From contig NZ_CP045740.1 of assembly GCF_009650765.1 (NCBI RefSeq), forward strand, positions 1,488,001 through 1,552,000: a stretch of 64,000 nt of DNA, read 5' to 3'. The notes under the pieces were generated by a model. That model was not told the DNA's origin. It searched no databases and worked only from the letters and a program-made list of their open reading frames with translations. The DNA comes from Streptomyces sp. SUK 48. Lineage in GTDB: Bacteria > Actinomycetota > Actinomycetes > Streptomycetales > Streptomycetaceae. Positions 35,632-47,242 of the stretch are shown one piece after another (positions within the stretch are counted from its first letter, which is position 1; the number at the start of each line of letters is the position of its first letter). The translations under genes were made by a program, and so were the position numbers.

Positions 35632-38600
35632 TCAGACCCCGCCGTACGGCCTTTCGTCCGCGAGGTCCGGCCGGAGCACGGCCGCGACGCGCCCGAGAGG
35701 GCCGGCGTCGAGCAGCTCATGGTGACCGCACCCGATGTCGTACGAGATGACCGGCCCGGTGCAGTACGGCTGCCAGGCCGCGGGGTCCGCGCCGCCGCCC
35801 GCCTCCGCCGTGGCGCGGAAGAGGACGACGCGGGTGTCGCCGCCGAGGACGGGTGGGCCGCCGGCGCGCAGGAACTCCGCCGCGGACGCGGCCGCCGCGC
35901 GCACACCGGTTACCACCGCGGCCCCGAGCACGGCCAGGGAGGCGGGAGGTTCCCCCGAGGGGGAGAAGCCCAGGCTCCGCAACGCCTCGTCGCGTGGTGC
36001 CGCCGCGGCGGGCGGCGCGTGGGGGTCCGTCGGGGGATGGGCATCGAGAAGGGCGAGGAGTTCCACCCGTTCGCCCTCCTCGGTCAGCCGGGCGGCGATC
36101 GCATGGGCGAGCTGTCCGCCGAACGACCAGCCGAACAGCCGGTAGGGGCCGTGCCGTTGGACGGAGCGGATCGACTCCACATGCCGGCGTACGACGTCGT
36201 CCGGCTTGGCCGGCCCCGACAGCGGCTTCACGAGGTCGGCCGCCTGGAGCCCGTACACCGGCAGGCCGGGGTCGACGTGCGGGAGCAGCCGGGCGTACGG
36301 CCAGGCGAGCCCGCTCACCGCGTGGACGCAGAACAGCGGCCGCCGGTCCGCCCCCTCCCGCAGCGGCAGCAACGGGCCGAGCCCGGCGGCCGGATGCTCG
36401 TCGCCGAGCCTGCGGGCCAGGGCCGTCACGGACGGCGCGTCGAACAGCGCGCGGACGGACAGCGCGGCTCCGGTCACCGCCCGGATCCTGCCGATCAGCC
36501 GGGTCGCGAGCAGTGAGTCGCCGCCGAGGTCGAAGAAGGACGCCCCGGGTTCCGGCTCGGGCACCCCCAGCGTCTCCGCGAAGAGCCGGCTCAGTATCTC
36601 CTCGCACGGATCCTGGGGCACCGCCGCGGCCCGGGGTGCGGGTGGCGGCGGCGCGGGCAGGGCGGCACGGTCGAGCTTGCCGCTCGGCGTCAGCGGGATG
36701 CGCTCGGTCTGCACGAACGCGGAGGGCACGAAGTATTCGGGCAGCAGGGCGCGCAAGTGGCGCCGCAACTCCGCCTGTTCCAGGGTGAGTCCGGACCGTG
36801 CGGCGACGACGTGGGCGACCAGCCTGCGGCCCCCGGGCCGGTCCTCGCGCGTCGTCACGACGGCCCGCCCCACCAGGGGATGCCGCAGCAGCGCGGCCTC
36901 CACGTCGGCGGGTTCCACCCGGTGGCCCCGGATCTTCACCTGGTCGTCCAGCCGCCCGAGGAACTCGATCGCGCCGTCCGCCCGGTACCGCGCCCGGTCG
37001 CCGGTGCGGTACATGCGCTCGCCCGGCGCGCCGAACGGGCAGGCCACGAAGCGTTCCGCGGTCCACCCCGGGCGGCGCAGATAGCCGCGGGCGAGGCCGG
37101 CGCCGGCCAGGTGGAGTTCGCCGGGGACGCCGACGGGCACCGGCCTCAGCCGCTCGTCCAGCACATAGGCCCTGGTGTTGCGGATCGGGCGGCCGACGGG
37201 CGGTTCCTCGTCGGCCACGGCCACGCTGCCGGCACGCCCCTCGCCACTCCCCTCGGTCGCCTGCCAGCTCAGGGCGAAGACGGTGGTCTCGGTCGGGCCG
37301 TACACGTTGGTCACCGCGCAACCGGGTATGCGGCGGCGGATCTCCCCCACCAGTGCGCCGGAGAGCGGTTCGCCGCCCAAGTGGACGCGGTCCACCGTGA
37401 GTTCGCCGGTCAGGGCGGGAAGGAGGCTCGCCAGGGCGGAGGGCACCGTGGTCAGGAGGCTGCCGCGCCAGCCGTCGCGTTCGGTGAGCGCCAGCAGGTC
37501 GTCGACCAGTTCCACACAGCCGCCGAGCGCGAGCGGCAGGACGGTGTCCTCGATGTGCGCGTCGAAGGCGAAGGAGATCGACCCGAGGACGCGGGCGACC
37601 GAGCCGGCGCCGAAGTCGGCCTCGTACGCGCTGATCAGATTCACGACACCGGCGTGTTCGACCACCACGCCCTTGGGGGTCCCGGTGGTGCCCGAGGTGT
37701 GGATGACGTAGGCGGACTGGTGCGGGAGGATCGGCCCGCCGCGCTCGCGGTCCGTGACCCGGGCGCGGTCGCGTGCGGCGAGGTCGCGGGCGGTGGCCGG
37801 GTCGTCCACGACGATCAGGGGGGCGTCCGGCGGCAGCGGGGACCGTACGGCGGCGGAGGTCAGGACGAGGCGGGGCCGCGCCTCGGCGAGCACTCTGGCC
37901 AGCCGGTCGGCGGGCTGGCGGGGGTCCAGGGGCAGATAGGCCGCCCCGGTCTTGAGCACGGCGAACAGGGCCACCAGGGCGTCGGGGGTGCGCGGCAGCA
38001 GCAGCGCCACGGCCGTCTCCGGACCCGCCCCCGCGTCCAGCAGGAGACGCGCCAACTGGTTTGCGCGGGCGTCGAGTTCGCCGTACGTCGTGGTGCGGCC
38101 CGCGTGCTGGACCGCCGGGGCGTACGGGTGCTGGTCGGCCTGTGCCTCGATCAGCGCGGGCAGTACGGTCGCGGGGACGGCGGCTGCGGTGTCGTTCCAC
38201 TCGACGAGGAGTCGGTGCCGCTCCTCCTCGGGCAGGAACGCCCGGTCGGCGAGGTCGTCGGCGGCGCGGCGCGGGTTGTGCGCGATCTCCGCGAGCAGGC
38301 GTACGAACCAGTCCGCGATCCGCTCGGCCCGGTCGCGGGGGACGTGCGCGGGCTGGAACTCGAGCCGCGCGCCGAGGGTGTCGCCCGGCGTGCAGACGAC
38401 GGACAGCGGGTAGTGCGTGGCGTCGAACCCGTCCGCGACGGCGCAGCGCAGACCGGCGTCGAGTGCCGCGGCGTGGCCCCGGCCGCCCGCCGGATAGTTC
38501 TCGAAGGACATCATGGTGTCGAACAGCACCTGGTGGCCGGTGAGTTGCTGGATCTCGGACAGCCCGATGTGATGGTGCTCGAACAGCTCGATCTGATCGT

Positions 38601-39564
38601 CCTGGACCCGTTCCAGCAGTTCCGGAAGTGACTCCCCGGCCCGGATCACGACCCTGGCCGGCAGCGTGTTGACGAGCAGTCCGACGAGGTTCTCCACGTC
38701 TTCGACGTCGGCGGTCCGGCCGGAGACGGTCATGCCGAACAGCACGTCGTCCCGGCCGGTCAGCCGGCGCAGGACGAGACCCCAGGCCACCATCACCACG
38801 GTGTTGAGGGTGACACCGTGTTCCCGGGCGACGGCGGTGAGGGCGGCGGACACGTCGGGGGTGAGAGCGCGCAGGACGCGCTCCGGGACCCGCGCGGTCC
38901 GCCGGGCCGCCCGAGGCGCGACCAGGGTCGGCCCGTCGACGCCCGCCAGCGCGGCGCTCCACGCCTCCCGCGCCTCGTCGGGCCCGGTGTCGGTGAGCCA
39001 GTCCAGGTAGGAGGTGTAGGAGGGCGCCGTCGGCAGCGTCCCGGCGGCGGCCTCTCCCCGCGCGTACAGCCGCCACAGCTCGTCCACGACGAGTGAGGTG
39101 GACCATCCGTCCAGGACCAGGTGATGGCTGGTCAGCGCGAAGCGCCAGCGCCGGTCGTCGAGGCGGAGCAGCAGGAACCGGATCAGGGGCGGGCGGGCGA
39201 GGTCGAAGCGCCGGGCGCGTTCTTCGCGCGCGGCGTCCGCGGCCGCGCCGGTCCTCGCGTCCGGCGGCAGCGCGGTCAGGTCGGACTGCCGCCAGTCCAG
39301 GGGCGGATCGGGGGTGATGAACTGCTCCGGCTCACCGGACGGCGCCGCGCGGAACCCGGACCGCAGTCCGTCGTGCCGGCGTTGCAGCGCACGGCATGCC
39401 TCGCGCAGTCGTACGGCGTCGAGCTCTCCGTCGACCTCCAGGGTGAGCTGGGTGGTGTAGATGTCCTGTCCCTCCACGTCGTACGCGGTGTGGAAGTACA
39501 GGCCCCGTTGGAGCGGCGCCAGCGGGAGCGCGTCCGGGGTGCCGGTGGCCGGGTGCCCGCTCAT
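35632..39564 (-). CDS. NRPS, C-A-T-TE (terminal module of cluster B)
   Basis: About 1310 residues; the start ATG 39564 overlaps the stop of the upstream NRPS (ATGA), so the two are coupled. Domains: C ([10 protein letters not shown] near residue 146), A ([10 protein letters not shown] near 620), T (GGDSL near 1016), TE (GWSFGG near 1147; GCGHHELL near the end carries the catalytic His). The C domain follows an epimerase module and should be of the D-donor type. The pocket reads DAETHGVVF plus Lys, with FDAHIED at the first motif; I know no close match, so the fifth residue is unassigned. The TE would hydrolyse or cyclise the pentapeptide. The - strand NRPS operon ends here. Confidence 0.92.
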   Translation of the reverse strand: MSGHPATGTPDALPLAPLQRGLYFHTAYDVEGQDIYTTQLTLEVDGELDAVRLREACRALQRRHDGLRSGFRAAPSGEPEQFITPDPPLDWRQSDLTALPPDARTGAAADAAREERARRFDLARPPLIRFLLLRLDDRRWRFALTSHHLVLDGWSTSLVVDELWRLYARGEAAAGTLPTAPSYTSYLDWLTDTGPDEAREAWSAALAGVDGPTLVAPRAARRTARVPERVLRALTPDVSAALTAVAREHGVTLNTVVMVAWGLVLRRLTGRDDVLFGMTVSGRTADVEDVENLVGLLVNTLPARVVIRAGESLPELLERVQDDQIELFEHHHIGLSEIQQLTGHQVLFDTMMSFENYPAGGRGHAAALDAGLRCAVADGFDATHYPLSVVCTPGDTLGARLEFQPAHVPRDRAERIADWFVRLLAEIAHNPRRAADDLADRAFLPEEERHRLLVEWNDTAAAVPATVLPALIEAQADQHPYAPAVQHAGRTTTYGELDARANQLARLLLDAGAGPETAVALLLPRTPDALVALFAVLKTGAAYLPLDPRQPADRLARVLAEARPRLVLTSAAVRSPLPPDAPLIVVDDPATARDLAARDRARVTDRERGGPILPHQSAYVIHTSGTTGTPKGVVVEHAGVVNLISAYEADFGAGSVARVLGSISFAFDAHIEDTVLPLALGGCVELVDDLLALTERDGWRGSLLTTVPSALASLLPALTGELTVDRVHLGGEPLSGALVGEIRRRIPGCAVTNVYGPTETTVFALSWQATEGSGEGRAGSVAVADEEPPVGRPIRNTRAYVLDERLRPVPVGVPGELHLAGAGLARGYLRRPGWTAERFVACPFGAPGERMYRTGDRARYRADGAIEFLGRLDDQVKIRGHRVEPADVEAALLRHPLVGRAVVTTREDRPGGRRLVAHVVAARSGLTLEQAELRRHLRALLPEYFVPSAFVQTERIPLTPSGKLDRAALPAPPPPAPRAAAVPQDPCEEILSRLFAETLGVPEPEPGASFFDLGGDSLLATRLIGRIRAVTGAALSVRALFDAPSVTALARRLGDEHPAAGLGPLLPLREGADRRPLFCVHAVSGLAWPYARLLPHVDPGLPVYGLQAADLVKPLSGPAKPDDVVRRHVESIRSVQRHGPYRLFGWSFGGQLAHAIAARLTEEGERVELLALLDAHPPTDPHAPPAAAAPRDEALRSLGFSPSGEPPASLAVLGAAVVTGVRAAAASAAEFLRAGGPPVLGGDTRVVLFRATAEAGGGADPAAWQPYCTGPVISYDIGCGHHELLDAGPLGRVAAVLRPDLADERPYGGV

Positions 39565-42500
39565 GCCGTCTCCTCCAGGTCGCGCAGGGTCGTGAACCAG
39601 GTGTCGGCGAGTCGCTCCACCTGTTCCCGGGTCAGCAGGCGGCGCGGGAAGGTCCAGGTCACCTGGAGTTCCGGACCGGTGCTGCCGTCGAGCGCCACGG
39701 CGGACACCTCCAGGAGGTGTGTGAGCGGCATCTCCGGGTCGCCGCCCCCTCCGACGGCGGGGGCGTCGGTGGCCAGCGTCCAGTCCGTGTCGGGCGAGCG
39801 CTCGAAGCGGCCCAGGTAGTTGAAGATGACCTGGCGGCGGGGCAGCCGTGCGAGGGCGGGCGCGGCCTCGGGGTGGAGGTGGCGCAGGATGCCGAAGCCG
39901 AGGCCCTTGTCGGGCATGGCGTCGAGCCGGTGCTGTACGGCGCCGGGGGTGTCGTCCGGCTCGAGGCGTACGGGGAAGAGACTGGTGAACCAGCCGACCG
40001 TGTGCGACAGATCGAGGTCCTCGGCGATCTCCTCGCGGCCGTGGCCCTCGACGTCGACGAGGAAGGGGGCGTCGGCCGCCGTCGCCGGATCGTCGCCGAA
40101 GAGCGCCGCGCGCCAGCCGCGCAGGGCCCGGCCGAGGGTGCTGAGCAGCACCGCGTTGACGCCTGTGCCGAGCGCGGCGGGGGCCTTCGTGAGGACGGCG
40201 GCGGTCCGGTCGGCGGGCAGGACGCGGGTGACGGTGGCGCGGCTGCGCATATCGTCGCGTGCCGGGTCGAGCGCGGCTCGGCGCAGCACGTCGTCGGCGT
40301 CCCGGGCGGCGCCGGTCCACAGGGGGAGTTCGGCGGTCCGCCGGGCGGCCTGCTCCCGGAGCAGGGCGCCCCACCGGGCGTAGGAGATGCCGGTCGGCTC
40401 GTCGAGGGGGGCGCCGGTGGCCAGGGCCCGCAGGTCGTGCAGGAGGACGCGCCAGGAGATCCCGTCCACGACGAGGTGGTTGACGACGAGGAGGAGGTGG
40501 CCCGGCCGGGTGTCCCCGGCGTCGAACCAGACGGCTTCGAGCATGTGCCCGTGCCCGGGGGCCAGGCGGGCGGCGGCCGCTTCCGCCGCGCGGGTCATGG
40601 CGGCCTCGCGCTGTTCGGCGTCGAGGTCCCGGACGTCGGCGCGCCGGAGGTGCTCGGCGCCCCGTACGGTCCCCCGGGGCAGGACGTCGAGCTCCCACCC
40701 CGGTGTGCGCCGGAGGCGGATGCGGAGGGCGTCGTGCCGGTCGAGCAGGGACTGTACGAGGCCGCCCGCGACGGCGAGGTCCAGTGTGGCGGGGACACGC
40801 ACCAGCACGGACTGGTGGAAGGCGTCGACCGGGCCGCCCCGGTCGCGCTGCCACTGGATGATCGGGGTGAGGGGCACGGAGGCCGGGGAGGCGCCGGTGT
40901 CGCGCGCGGGGCCGTCGGCGCGCTCTCCCGGTGCCGCCCGGGGCGCGGGCCGTGCGGCCGTGCGGGGCGCGCGTTCGCGGGCGTGCCGGGCGAGTCCGGC
41001 GACGGTCTTGTGCCGGAAGATGTCCCGGGCGGAGACGGTGAGGCCCCGTTTGCGGGCTCCGGCGACCAGCCGGATGGAGAGGATGCTGTCCCCGCCGAGG
41101 TCGAAGAAGGAGTCGTCGACCCCGATGTCCGGGGCGCCCAGGATCCGGGCGAAGAGTTCGAGGAGCGCTCGTTCGACCTCGTTGGCGGGTTCGCGGCGGG
41201 TGACCTCCGTCGCCTCGGCCCGGGGCACGGGCAGCGCGGCCCGGTCCACCTTGCCGTTCCGCGTCAGCGGCAGACCCTCATCGAGGACCATCACCACCGA
41301 CGGAACCATGTAGTCCGGCAGCAACTCCGCAGCTTGCTCCCGCACCCGCCTGGCCACCCCCTCCCCCGCATCCGGCCCCGGCACCACATGCGCCACCAAC
41401 CGCCCCTCCCGCACCGAGGCGACCGCCTGCCCGACGCCCTCGCATGCCGACAACACCCCCTCCACCTCACCGAGTTCCACCCGGAACCCCCGCACCTTCA
41501 CCTGCTCGTCCGCCCGCCCGACGAACTCCAGCCCCCCGCCCGCCGTCCACCGCACCAGATCACCCGTCCGGTACATCCGCTCCCCCGCACCCCCGAACGG
41601 ACACGCCACAAAACGCCCCGCCGTCACACCCGGCGCGCCCACATACCCCCGCGCCACCCCCACCCCCGACACGTACAACTCGCCCACCACGCCCACCGGC
41701 ACCAGCCCCAGACCCGCGTCCAGCACGAACGCGCGGTAGCCGTCCAGCGGTCCGCCGATGGGCGGGCGGCGGTGGTTGTCGTCGTCGATACGGGCCGCGA
41801 GCGACCACACGGTGGTCTCCGTGGGGCCGTACACATTGGTGACCTCGGCGGCGAGCGCGTGCAGCCGGCCGGCCAGGGCGGGCGGCAGGGCCTCGCCCCC
41901 GACGAGAACGCGCAGGCCCGCGACGGCCTCGGGGGCCTCGGACACCAGGCCGGCCCACAGGGACGGGGTGGCCTGCATGGCGGTGACGGCGTGCGCGCGG
42001 ACCAGGTGGCCCAGCGCCCGGGGGTCGCGCACGTCCTCCGGGCCGGCCAGGACCACGGCGGCGCCGTGCAGCAGCGGAAGCAGCAGTTCGAGCTGGGCGA
42101 TGTCGAAGGAGACGGTGGTCGGGGCGAGCAGCCGGTCCGCCGGGCCCAGCGGCAGCCACCGTGCCATGGCCGTCAGCAGCCGGGCGAGATTGCCGTGGGT
42201 GACCGCGACGCCCTTGGGCCGGCCGGTGGACCCCGAAGTGTGGATGACGTAGGCCAGGCGCTCGTCGGCGCGGGCGCCCGGGGCGAGTTCGGCGGCCGAC
42301 AGGTCGTCCGGGGACAGCTCCGGCGGACAGGCGGCGTCGGTGAGGACGGTCACCGGCGAGGCGGCGGCGAGGATCGACTGGGTGCGGGGCCGGGGATGCC
42401 GGGGGTCGAGCGGGAGGTAGGCGGCGCCGGTCTTGAGGACGGCCAGGAGCGCGACGACGAGGTCCGGGGACCGTTCCATGGCGAGAGCGACCAGCCGTTC

Positions 42501-45500
42501 GGGTCCGGCGCCCGCGGCCAGCAGGTGCCGGGCCAGCCGATTGCTCCGCCGGCTGAGTTCCCGGTACGACAGGCGGCCGGCGCCACAGACGACCGCCGTC
42601 GCTTCCGGTGCGGCGGCGGCCCGGGCCTCGAACCGGTCCGTCAAGGACACCGCCTCGGCCGCCGCCTCCGGCCCGGTGCCCCGGGCGAGGAGGGCCGCGC
42701 GCTCGGCCGGTCCGAGCAGGTCCGCCGTGCTCAGCGGACGCCCTGGCCCCGTGGTCACCGCGGTGACGAACTGCTCCAGGCCGCGCGCGAGCCGCTCCGC
42801 CGTCGCCTCCTCGAAGAGGTCCCGCGCGAACAGCAGCCGCCCCTCCAGGCCACCCGCCCGCTCATGGAAGTCGAACAGCAGGTCGAAGTCGATCCGGTCG
42901 TCGTCCAGGATGTCCAGCAGTTCCGTGTCCAGGCCGGGGAACGACGCCTGGGCCACCGCGTTGTTCTGGAGGCTCAGCATCACCTGGAACAGCGGATGCC
43001 GCCCCGCCGCCCGCACCGGATTGACCACCTCCACCACCCGCTCGAACGGCACATCCTGATGCTCCAGCGCCCGCAGCACACCCGACCGCACCCGCCCCAG
43101 CAACACACCGAACGACGGATCCCCCGACACGTCCGACCGCACCACCACCGTATTCACGAAACACCCGACCAACTCCTCCAACCCCACATCCGACCGCCCC
43201 GCCACCGGACTCCCCACCACCACGTCCCCGCCCGCGCCCACCCGCGACAACACCCCCGCCAGCACCGCGTGCAACACCATGAACAGGCTCGCCCCGTGGT
43301 TCCGGGCGAGTCGTACGAGGCCGGCGCACCGCTCGGGCGGGATGTGCAGGCGCACGGAGCCGGCGCGGCCGGACGCCCGGGCCGGCCGGGTCCGGTCGTG
43401 GGGCAGCGCCATCTCCTCGGGCAGATCCCGCAAGGCCGCCCGCCAGAAGTCCAGTTGACGCTCCTCAAGGCCGCCCGACCGCAGCAGCTCGCGCTGCCAG
43501 AGCGCGAAGTCGCGGTACTGGACGGGAGGCTGGGTCCACTCCGGGGCCGTGCCGCCGCTCCGGGCCGCGTAGGCCGCGGCGAGGTCCCGCAGGAAGGGGG
43601 CGGCCGACCAGCCGTCGAAGGCGATGTGGTGCACCGCCACCACCAGCACATGCTCCGCGGGTCCGACGGCCAGCAGCTGCGCCCGCAGGGGCGCCGAGCA
43701 CGACAGGTCGAAGCCCTGATCGGCCAACTCCGCTATATGTGCGCGCACTTCATCGGCCGCGACGGGCACCGGCTCGACACCGGGGGCGAAGGCGGTGTCC
43801 GTGTCCAGCACCCGCTGGTGGCGCGCCACTCCGCCGGCCGCCGGAAAGACCGTACGCAGGCTCTCATGGCGGTCCACCACGTCCCGCAGGGCCGCTTCCA
43901 GCGCCGCCGGCTCCAGCTCCCCGGACAGCCGCAGCGCGGTCGTGATCACGCGCGTGTCCGTACCACCCGCGCCCTCTTCGAGCTGGCCCTGGAGCCAGAA
44001 GCGCAGCTGGGAGGGGGACAGCGGGGCCTGCTCGGAGCGGGGACGCCGGGTGAGTGGCGGCCGGGTCCCGGCGGGGCCCCCGCAGCGGGCGGCCAGACCG
44101 GCCGGCGTGGGCGCGTCGAACACCGTGCTCATGTCGATCTCCGCGCCGAGGGCCGCCCGGATCCGGCTGACCAGGCGTACGGCGAGGAGCGACTGGCCGC
44201 CGAGGTCGAAGAAGGAGTCGTCGGTCCCGACGTCCGGCACGCCGAGGAGGTCGGCGAACATCCCGCAGAGCGTTCGTTCGACCTCGTTGGCGGGTTCGCG
44301 GCGGGTGACCTCCGTCGCCTCGGCCCGGGGCAGGGGCAGCGCGGCCCGGTCCACCTTGCCGTTCCGCGTCAGCGGCAGACCCTCATCGAGGACCATCACC
44401 ACCGACGGAACCATGTAGTCCGGCAGCAACTCCGCAGCATGCTCCCGCACCCGCCCCGCCAACCCCTCCCCCGCATCCGGCCCCGGCACCACATGCGCCA
44501 CCAACCGCCCCTCCCACACCGAGACGACCGCCTGCCGCACCCCTTCACACCCCGACAACACCCCCTCCACCTCGCCGAGTTCCACCCGGAACCCCCGCAC
44601 CTTCACCTGCTCGTCCGCCCGCCCGACGAACTCCAACCCCCCGCCCGCCGTCCACCGCACCAGATCACCCGTCCGGTACATCCGCTCCCCCACACCCCCG
44701 AACGGACACGCCACAAAGCGCCCCGCCGTCACACCCGGCGCGCCCACATACCCCCGCGCCACCCCCACCCCCGACACATACAACTCGCCCACCACACCCA
44801 CCGGAACCAGCCCCAGACCCGCGTCCAGCACGAGCACCCGGGAGCCGTCCAGCGGTCCGCCGATGGAGAGTTTCCGCCGCCGGTCGCGGGAAGCGGTGGC
44901 GAGCGGCTCGTACGTGGTGAAGGTGGTGTTCTCCGTGGGGCCGTAGGCGTTGGTGACGCTGAGGTGCGGGAAGAGCCGCAGCGCCTCGGCCGCCACGGGG
45001 CCCGACGCCTGTTCGCCTCCGAACCAGACGTGCTGGAGAGATCCGATGGCGGAACTGCGCTCGGCGACGAGGGAGTTGAAGAGGCCGGTGGTGAAGAAGG
45101 CCGCGGTCACCCCGTGGTTCTCGACCGCGCGCTCCAGTGCCGCGGCCGAGGTGTCCCCCGGCGGGACGACGACGGCCGTGCCGCCGTTGAGCAGCGGGAC
45201 CCACAGCTCGTAGGTCGACGCGTCGAAGGAGTGCGCCGAGTGCACGAGGACCCGGGAGTGGTCCTGCCGCGTCCAGCAGGTGTCCGCCGCGAACCCGAGG
45301 ATGTTGCCGTGGGTCACGGCGACTCCCTTGGGGCGTCCGGTGGAGCCGGAGGTGTACATCACGTACGCGAGCTGGTCGGCTCCGGCCACCGGGGAGGCGT
45401 ACGGCATCGCCCGCGCGCCGGCCGCCGGGTCCGGCCGGGGTTCGTCGGCCCGGATCACGGACCGGGCCGGTACCGCCTCGCGCAGGGCCGTGCGGGTGTG

Positions 45501-47195
45501 CGTCGCCGCGTCGACCACCAGGACGCGGGGCTTCGACTCCGCGAGGACGGCGCGGAGCCGGGAGTCGGGGCCGCGCAGGTCGAGGGGGAGGTAGGCGGCG
45601 CCGGTCTTCAGGATCGCCAGCAGGGTGACGACGAGGTCCGCCGATCGTTCCATCGCGACGGCGACCAGCCGCTCGGGTCCGGCGCCCGCGGCCAGCAGCT
45701 GCCGGGCCAGCCGGTCCGCGCGCTCGTCGAGATCCCGGTACGACAGCTGCCGTGCGCCGCACACCACCGCCACGGCGTCGGGCGTGCGGGTCGCCTGGGC
45801 CGCGAACCGGTGCGCCACCGACCGGTCCAGGGGGGCCTGCGCGGTTCCGGTCCCCCGGGTGAGGACGGTCTCGCGCTCGGCCCGCCCCAGCAGGTCGACG
45901 GCGCCCAGGCGCAGCTCCGGGTCGGCGGCCACCTGGTCCGCGAACCGTACGAAGCGACGGGCCAGGTTCCGTGCCGTCTCCTCGTCGAAGAGGTCCCGCG
46001 CGAACAGCAGCCGCCCCTCGATCCCCTCGTCCACGTGCCGGAAGTCGAAGAGCAGGTCGAATTCGGTGGTCTCGGCGGGTGCGGGGTACTCCCCTCGCGT
46101 ATCCAGGCCGGGGAACGACGCCTGGGCCACCGCGTTGTTCTGGAGGCTCAGCATCACCTGGAACACCGGATGCCGCCCCGCCGCCCGCACCGGGTTGACC
46201 GCCTCCACCACCCGCTCGAACGGTATGTCCTGATGCTCCAACGCCCGCAGCACACCCGACCGCACCCGCCCCAGCAACTCACCGAACGACGGATCCCCCG
46301 ACACGTCCGACCGCACCACCACCGTATTCACGAAACACCCGACCAACTCCTCAAGCCCCACATCCGACCGCCCCGCCACCGGACTGCCCACCACCACGTC
46401 CCCGCCCGCGCCCACCCGCGACAACACCCCCGCCAGCACCGCGTGCAGCACCATGAAGAGGCTGGACCGGCCGCGGCGGGCGACCTCGGACAGGGCGTGC
46501 AGGGTGGGGCGGCCGACGGTGAACTCGATCAGCCCCGCGCGGCGCGTGCCGGCGCCTTGGCGGGGGCGGTCGTGGGGCAGGGGCAGTTCCTCGGGAAGGC
46601 CGTCGAGCGCGGTCCGCCAGAAGTCGAGTCCCCGCTCCTCGAAGCCGTCCGCCGCCAGCAGTTCCCGCTGCCACAGGGTGAAGTCGGCGTACTGCACCGG
46701 CAGTTCGCCGTGCATGGGGGCGGTGCCGCATATCCGTGCCGCGTAGGCGGCGGACAGGTCCCGTACGAGGGGGCCGACCGACCAGCCGTCGAAGGCGATG
46801 TGGTGGACCGCCACCACCAGCACGTGCTCCGCCTGCCCGACGGCCAGCAGCTGCGCCCGCAGCGGGAGTTCGCGGGACAGGTCGAAGCGGTGCCCGCAGA
46901 CCGCGGCGTACGCGTCCGGCAGCCCCTGGGGGCCGACCTCCGCGCGGGGCAGGGCCAGGTCGCCCGCCCGGTCGGCGCCGAGCACCCGCTGGTGGGGCAC
47001 CCCGTCGGTCACCGGGAAGACGGTACGCAGGCTCTCGTGCCGGGCCACCACGTCCCGCAGGGCCGCTTCCAGCGCCGCCGTGTCCAGCTCCCCGGACAGG
47101 TGGAGCAGCACGGGGGCGACGGGTGACGCGTGCCCGTCACCGCCGTGCTCCTCCTGGAACCAGAAACGGGCCTGGGAGAAAGACAGGGGGATCAT
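39561..47195 (-). CDS. NRPS, C-A(Val-like)-T-C-A(Gly)-T-E
   Basis: About 2544 residues from ATG 47195 (GGAGG upstream), two modules. Module 1: C (HHIAFDG near 130), A ([10 protein letters not shown] near 613; pocket DAYFWGATFK, branched-aliphatic, Val-like), T (GGQSL near 998). Module 2: C (HHIAFDG near 1190), A ([10 protein letters not shown] near 1654; pocket DILQLGVVWK, a clear glycine code), T (GGDSI near 2035), E ([10 protein letters not shown] near 2240, [21 protein letters not shown]). The first His of the E-domain HH pair is Asn, which is tolerated in known E domains; the second is kept. A glycine code ahead of an epimerase is unusual. Two tracts of this gene are near-duplicated between modules and use codons unlike the rest. 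Confidence 0.93.
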   Translation of the reverse strand: MIPLSFSQARFWFQEEHGGDGHASPVAPVLLHLSGELDTAALEAALRDVVARHESLRTVFPVTDGVPHQRVLGADRAGDLALPRAEVGPQGLPDAYAAVCGHRFDLSRELPLRAQLLAVGQAEHVLVVAVHHIAFDGWSVGPLVRDLSAAYAARICGTAPMHGELPVQYADFTLWQRELLAADGFEERGLDFWRTALDGLPEELPLPHDRPRQGAGTRRAGLIEFTVGRPTLHALSEVARRGRSSLFMVLHAVLAGVLSRVGAGGDVVVGSPVAGRSDVGLEELVGCFVNTVVVRSDVSGDPSFGELLGRVRSGVLRALEHQDIPFERVVEAVNPVRAAGRHPVFQVMLSLQNNAVAQASFPGLDTRGEYPAPAETTEFDLLFDFRHVDEGIEGRLLFARDLFDEETARNLARRFVRFADQVAADPELRLGAVDLLGRAERETVLTRGTGTAQAPLDRSVAHRFAAQATRTPDAVAVVCGARQLSYRDLDERADRLARQLLAAGAGPERLVAVAMERSADLVVTLLAILKTGAAYLPLDLRGPDSRLRAVLAESKPRVLVVDAATHTRTALREAVPARSVIRADEPRPDPAAGARAMPYASPVAGADQLAYVMYTSGSTGRPKGVAVTHGNILGFAADTCWTRQDHSRVLVHSAHSFDASTYELWVPLLNGGTAVVVPPGDTSAAALERAVENHGVTAAFFTTGLFNSLVAERSSAIGSLQHVWFGGEQASGPVAAEALRLFPHLSVTNAYGPTENTTFTTYEPLATASRDRRRKLSIGGPLDGSRVLVLDAGLGLVPVGVVGELYVSGVGVARGYVGAPGVTAGRFVACPFGGVGERMYRTGDLVRWTAGGGLEFVGRADEQVKVRGFRVELGEVEGVLSGCEGVRQAVVSVWEGRLVAHVVPGPDAGEGLAGRVREHAAELLPDYMVPSVVMVLDEGLPLTRNGKVDRAALPLPRAEATEVTRREPANEVERTLCGMFADLLGVPDVGTDDSFFDLGGQSLLAVRLVSRIRAALGAEIDMSTVFDAPTPAGLAARCGGPAGTRPPLTRRPRSEQAPLSPSQLRFWLQGQLEEGAGGTDTRVITTALRLSGELEPAALEAALRDVVDRHESLRTVFPAAGGVARHQRVLDTDTAFAPGVEPVPVAADEVRAHIAELADQGFDLSCSAPLRAQLLAVGPAEHVLVVAVHHIAFDGWSAAPFLRDLAAAYAARSGGTAPEWTQPPVQYRDFALWQRELLRSGGLEERQLDFWRAALRDLPEEMALPHDRTRPARASGRAGSVRLHIPPERCAGLVRLARNHGASLFMVLHAVLAGVLSRVGAGGDVVVGSPVAGRSDVGLEELVGCFVNTVVVRSDVSGDPSFGVLLGRVRSGVLRALEHQDVPFERVVEVVNPVRAAGRHPLFQVMLSLQNNAVAQASFPGLDTELLDILDDDRIDFDLLFDFHERAGGLEGRLLFARDLFEEATAERLARGLEQFVTAVTTGPGRPLSTADLLGPAERAALLARGTGPEAAAEAVSLTDRFEARAAAAPEATAVVCGAGRLSYRELSRRSNRLARHLLAAGAGPERLVALAMERSPDLVVALLAVLKTGAAYLPLDPRHPRPRTQSILAAASPVTVLTDAACPPELSPDDLSAAELAPGARADERLAYVIHTSGSTGRPKGVAVTHGNLARLLTAMARWLPLGPADRLLAPTTVSFDIAQLELLLPLLHGAAVVLAGPEDVRDPRALGHLVRAHAVTAMQATPSLWAGLVSEAPEAVAGLRVLVGGEALPPALAGRLHALAAEVTNVYGPTETTVWSLAARIDDDNHRRPPIGGPLDGYRAFVLDAGLGLVPVGVVGELYVSGVGVARGYVGAPGVTAGRFVACPFGGAGERMYRTGDLVRWTAGGGLEFVGRADEQVKVRGFRVELGEVEGVLSACEGVGQAVASVREGRLVAHVVPGPDAGEGVARRVREQAAELLPDYMVPSVVMVLDEGLPLTRNGKVDRAALPVPRAEATEVTRREPANEVERALLELFARILGAPDIGVDDSFFDLGGDSILSIRLVAGARKRGLTVSARDIFRHKTVAGLARHARERAPRTAARPAPRAAPGERADGPARDTGASPASVPLTPIIQWQRDRGGPVDAFHQSVLVRVPATLDLAVAGGLVQSLLDRHDALRIRLRRTPGWELDVLPRGTVRGAEHLRRADVRDLDAEQREAAMTRAAEAAAARLAPGHGHMLEAVWFDAGDTRPGHLLLVVNHLVVDGISWRVLLHDLRALATGAPLDEPTGISYARWGALLREQAARRTAELPLWTGAARDADDVLRRAALDPARDDMRSRATVTRVLPADRTAAVLTKAPAALGTGVNAVLLSTLGRALRGWRAALFGDDPATAADAPFLVDVEGHGREEIAEDLDLSHTVGWFTSLFPVRLEPDDTPGAVQHRLDAMPDKGLGFGILRHLHPEAAPALARLPRRQVIFNYLGRFERSPDTDWTLATDAPAVGGGGDPEMPLTHLLEVSAVALDGSTGPELQVTWTFPRRLLTREQVERLADTWFTTLRDLEETA
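41170..41760. repeat. Duplicated A-domain tract, copy in module 2
   Basis: About 590 bp covering the C-terminal part of the Gly A domain is nearly identical, without gaps, to the tract 3110 bp further on in module 1. The - strand coding sequence here is G/T-rich in third positions (GTG, GGT, GGG, occasional TTT), unlike the C-rich third positions around it. Confidence 0.85.
42931..43290. repeat. Duplicated C-domain tract, copy in module 2
   Basis: About 360 bp of the C-terminal half of the second C domain matches the tract 3174 bp further on in module 1 with only scattered differences. It has the same G/T-biased third positions as the A-domain repeat. Confidence 0.85.
44280..44870. repeat. 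Duplicated A-domain tract, copy in module 1
   Basis: Partner of 41170-41760. The match begins near the T-domain linker (ANEVER) and ends close to the A-domain segment GGPLDG, so it covers the A-domain C-terminal subdomain but not the specificity pocket. Confidence 0.85.
46105..46464. repeat. Duplicated C-domain tract, copy in module 1
   Basis: Partner of 42931-43290. Ends lie inside the C domain (from [15 protein letters not shown] to [18 protein letters not shown]), downstream of the HHxxxDG motif. Confidence 0.85.
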
Positions 47196-47242
47196 GCTGA
47201 GCTCGACCTCCGGGCTCGGTGGATGGCTGGCGGGTGCCGGGG

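Noticed and set aside
39561..40500. The E domain of the Gly module as inactive because HH is replaced by NH
   Set aside because: The Asn-His variant occurs in active E domains as far as I know, and the other motifs are intact.
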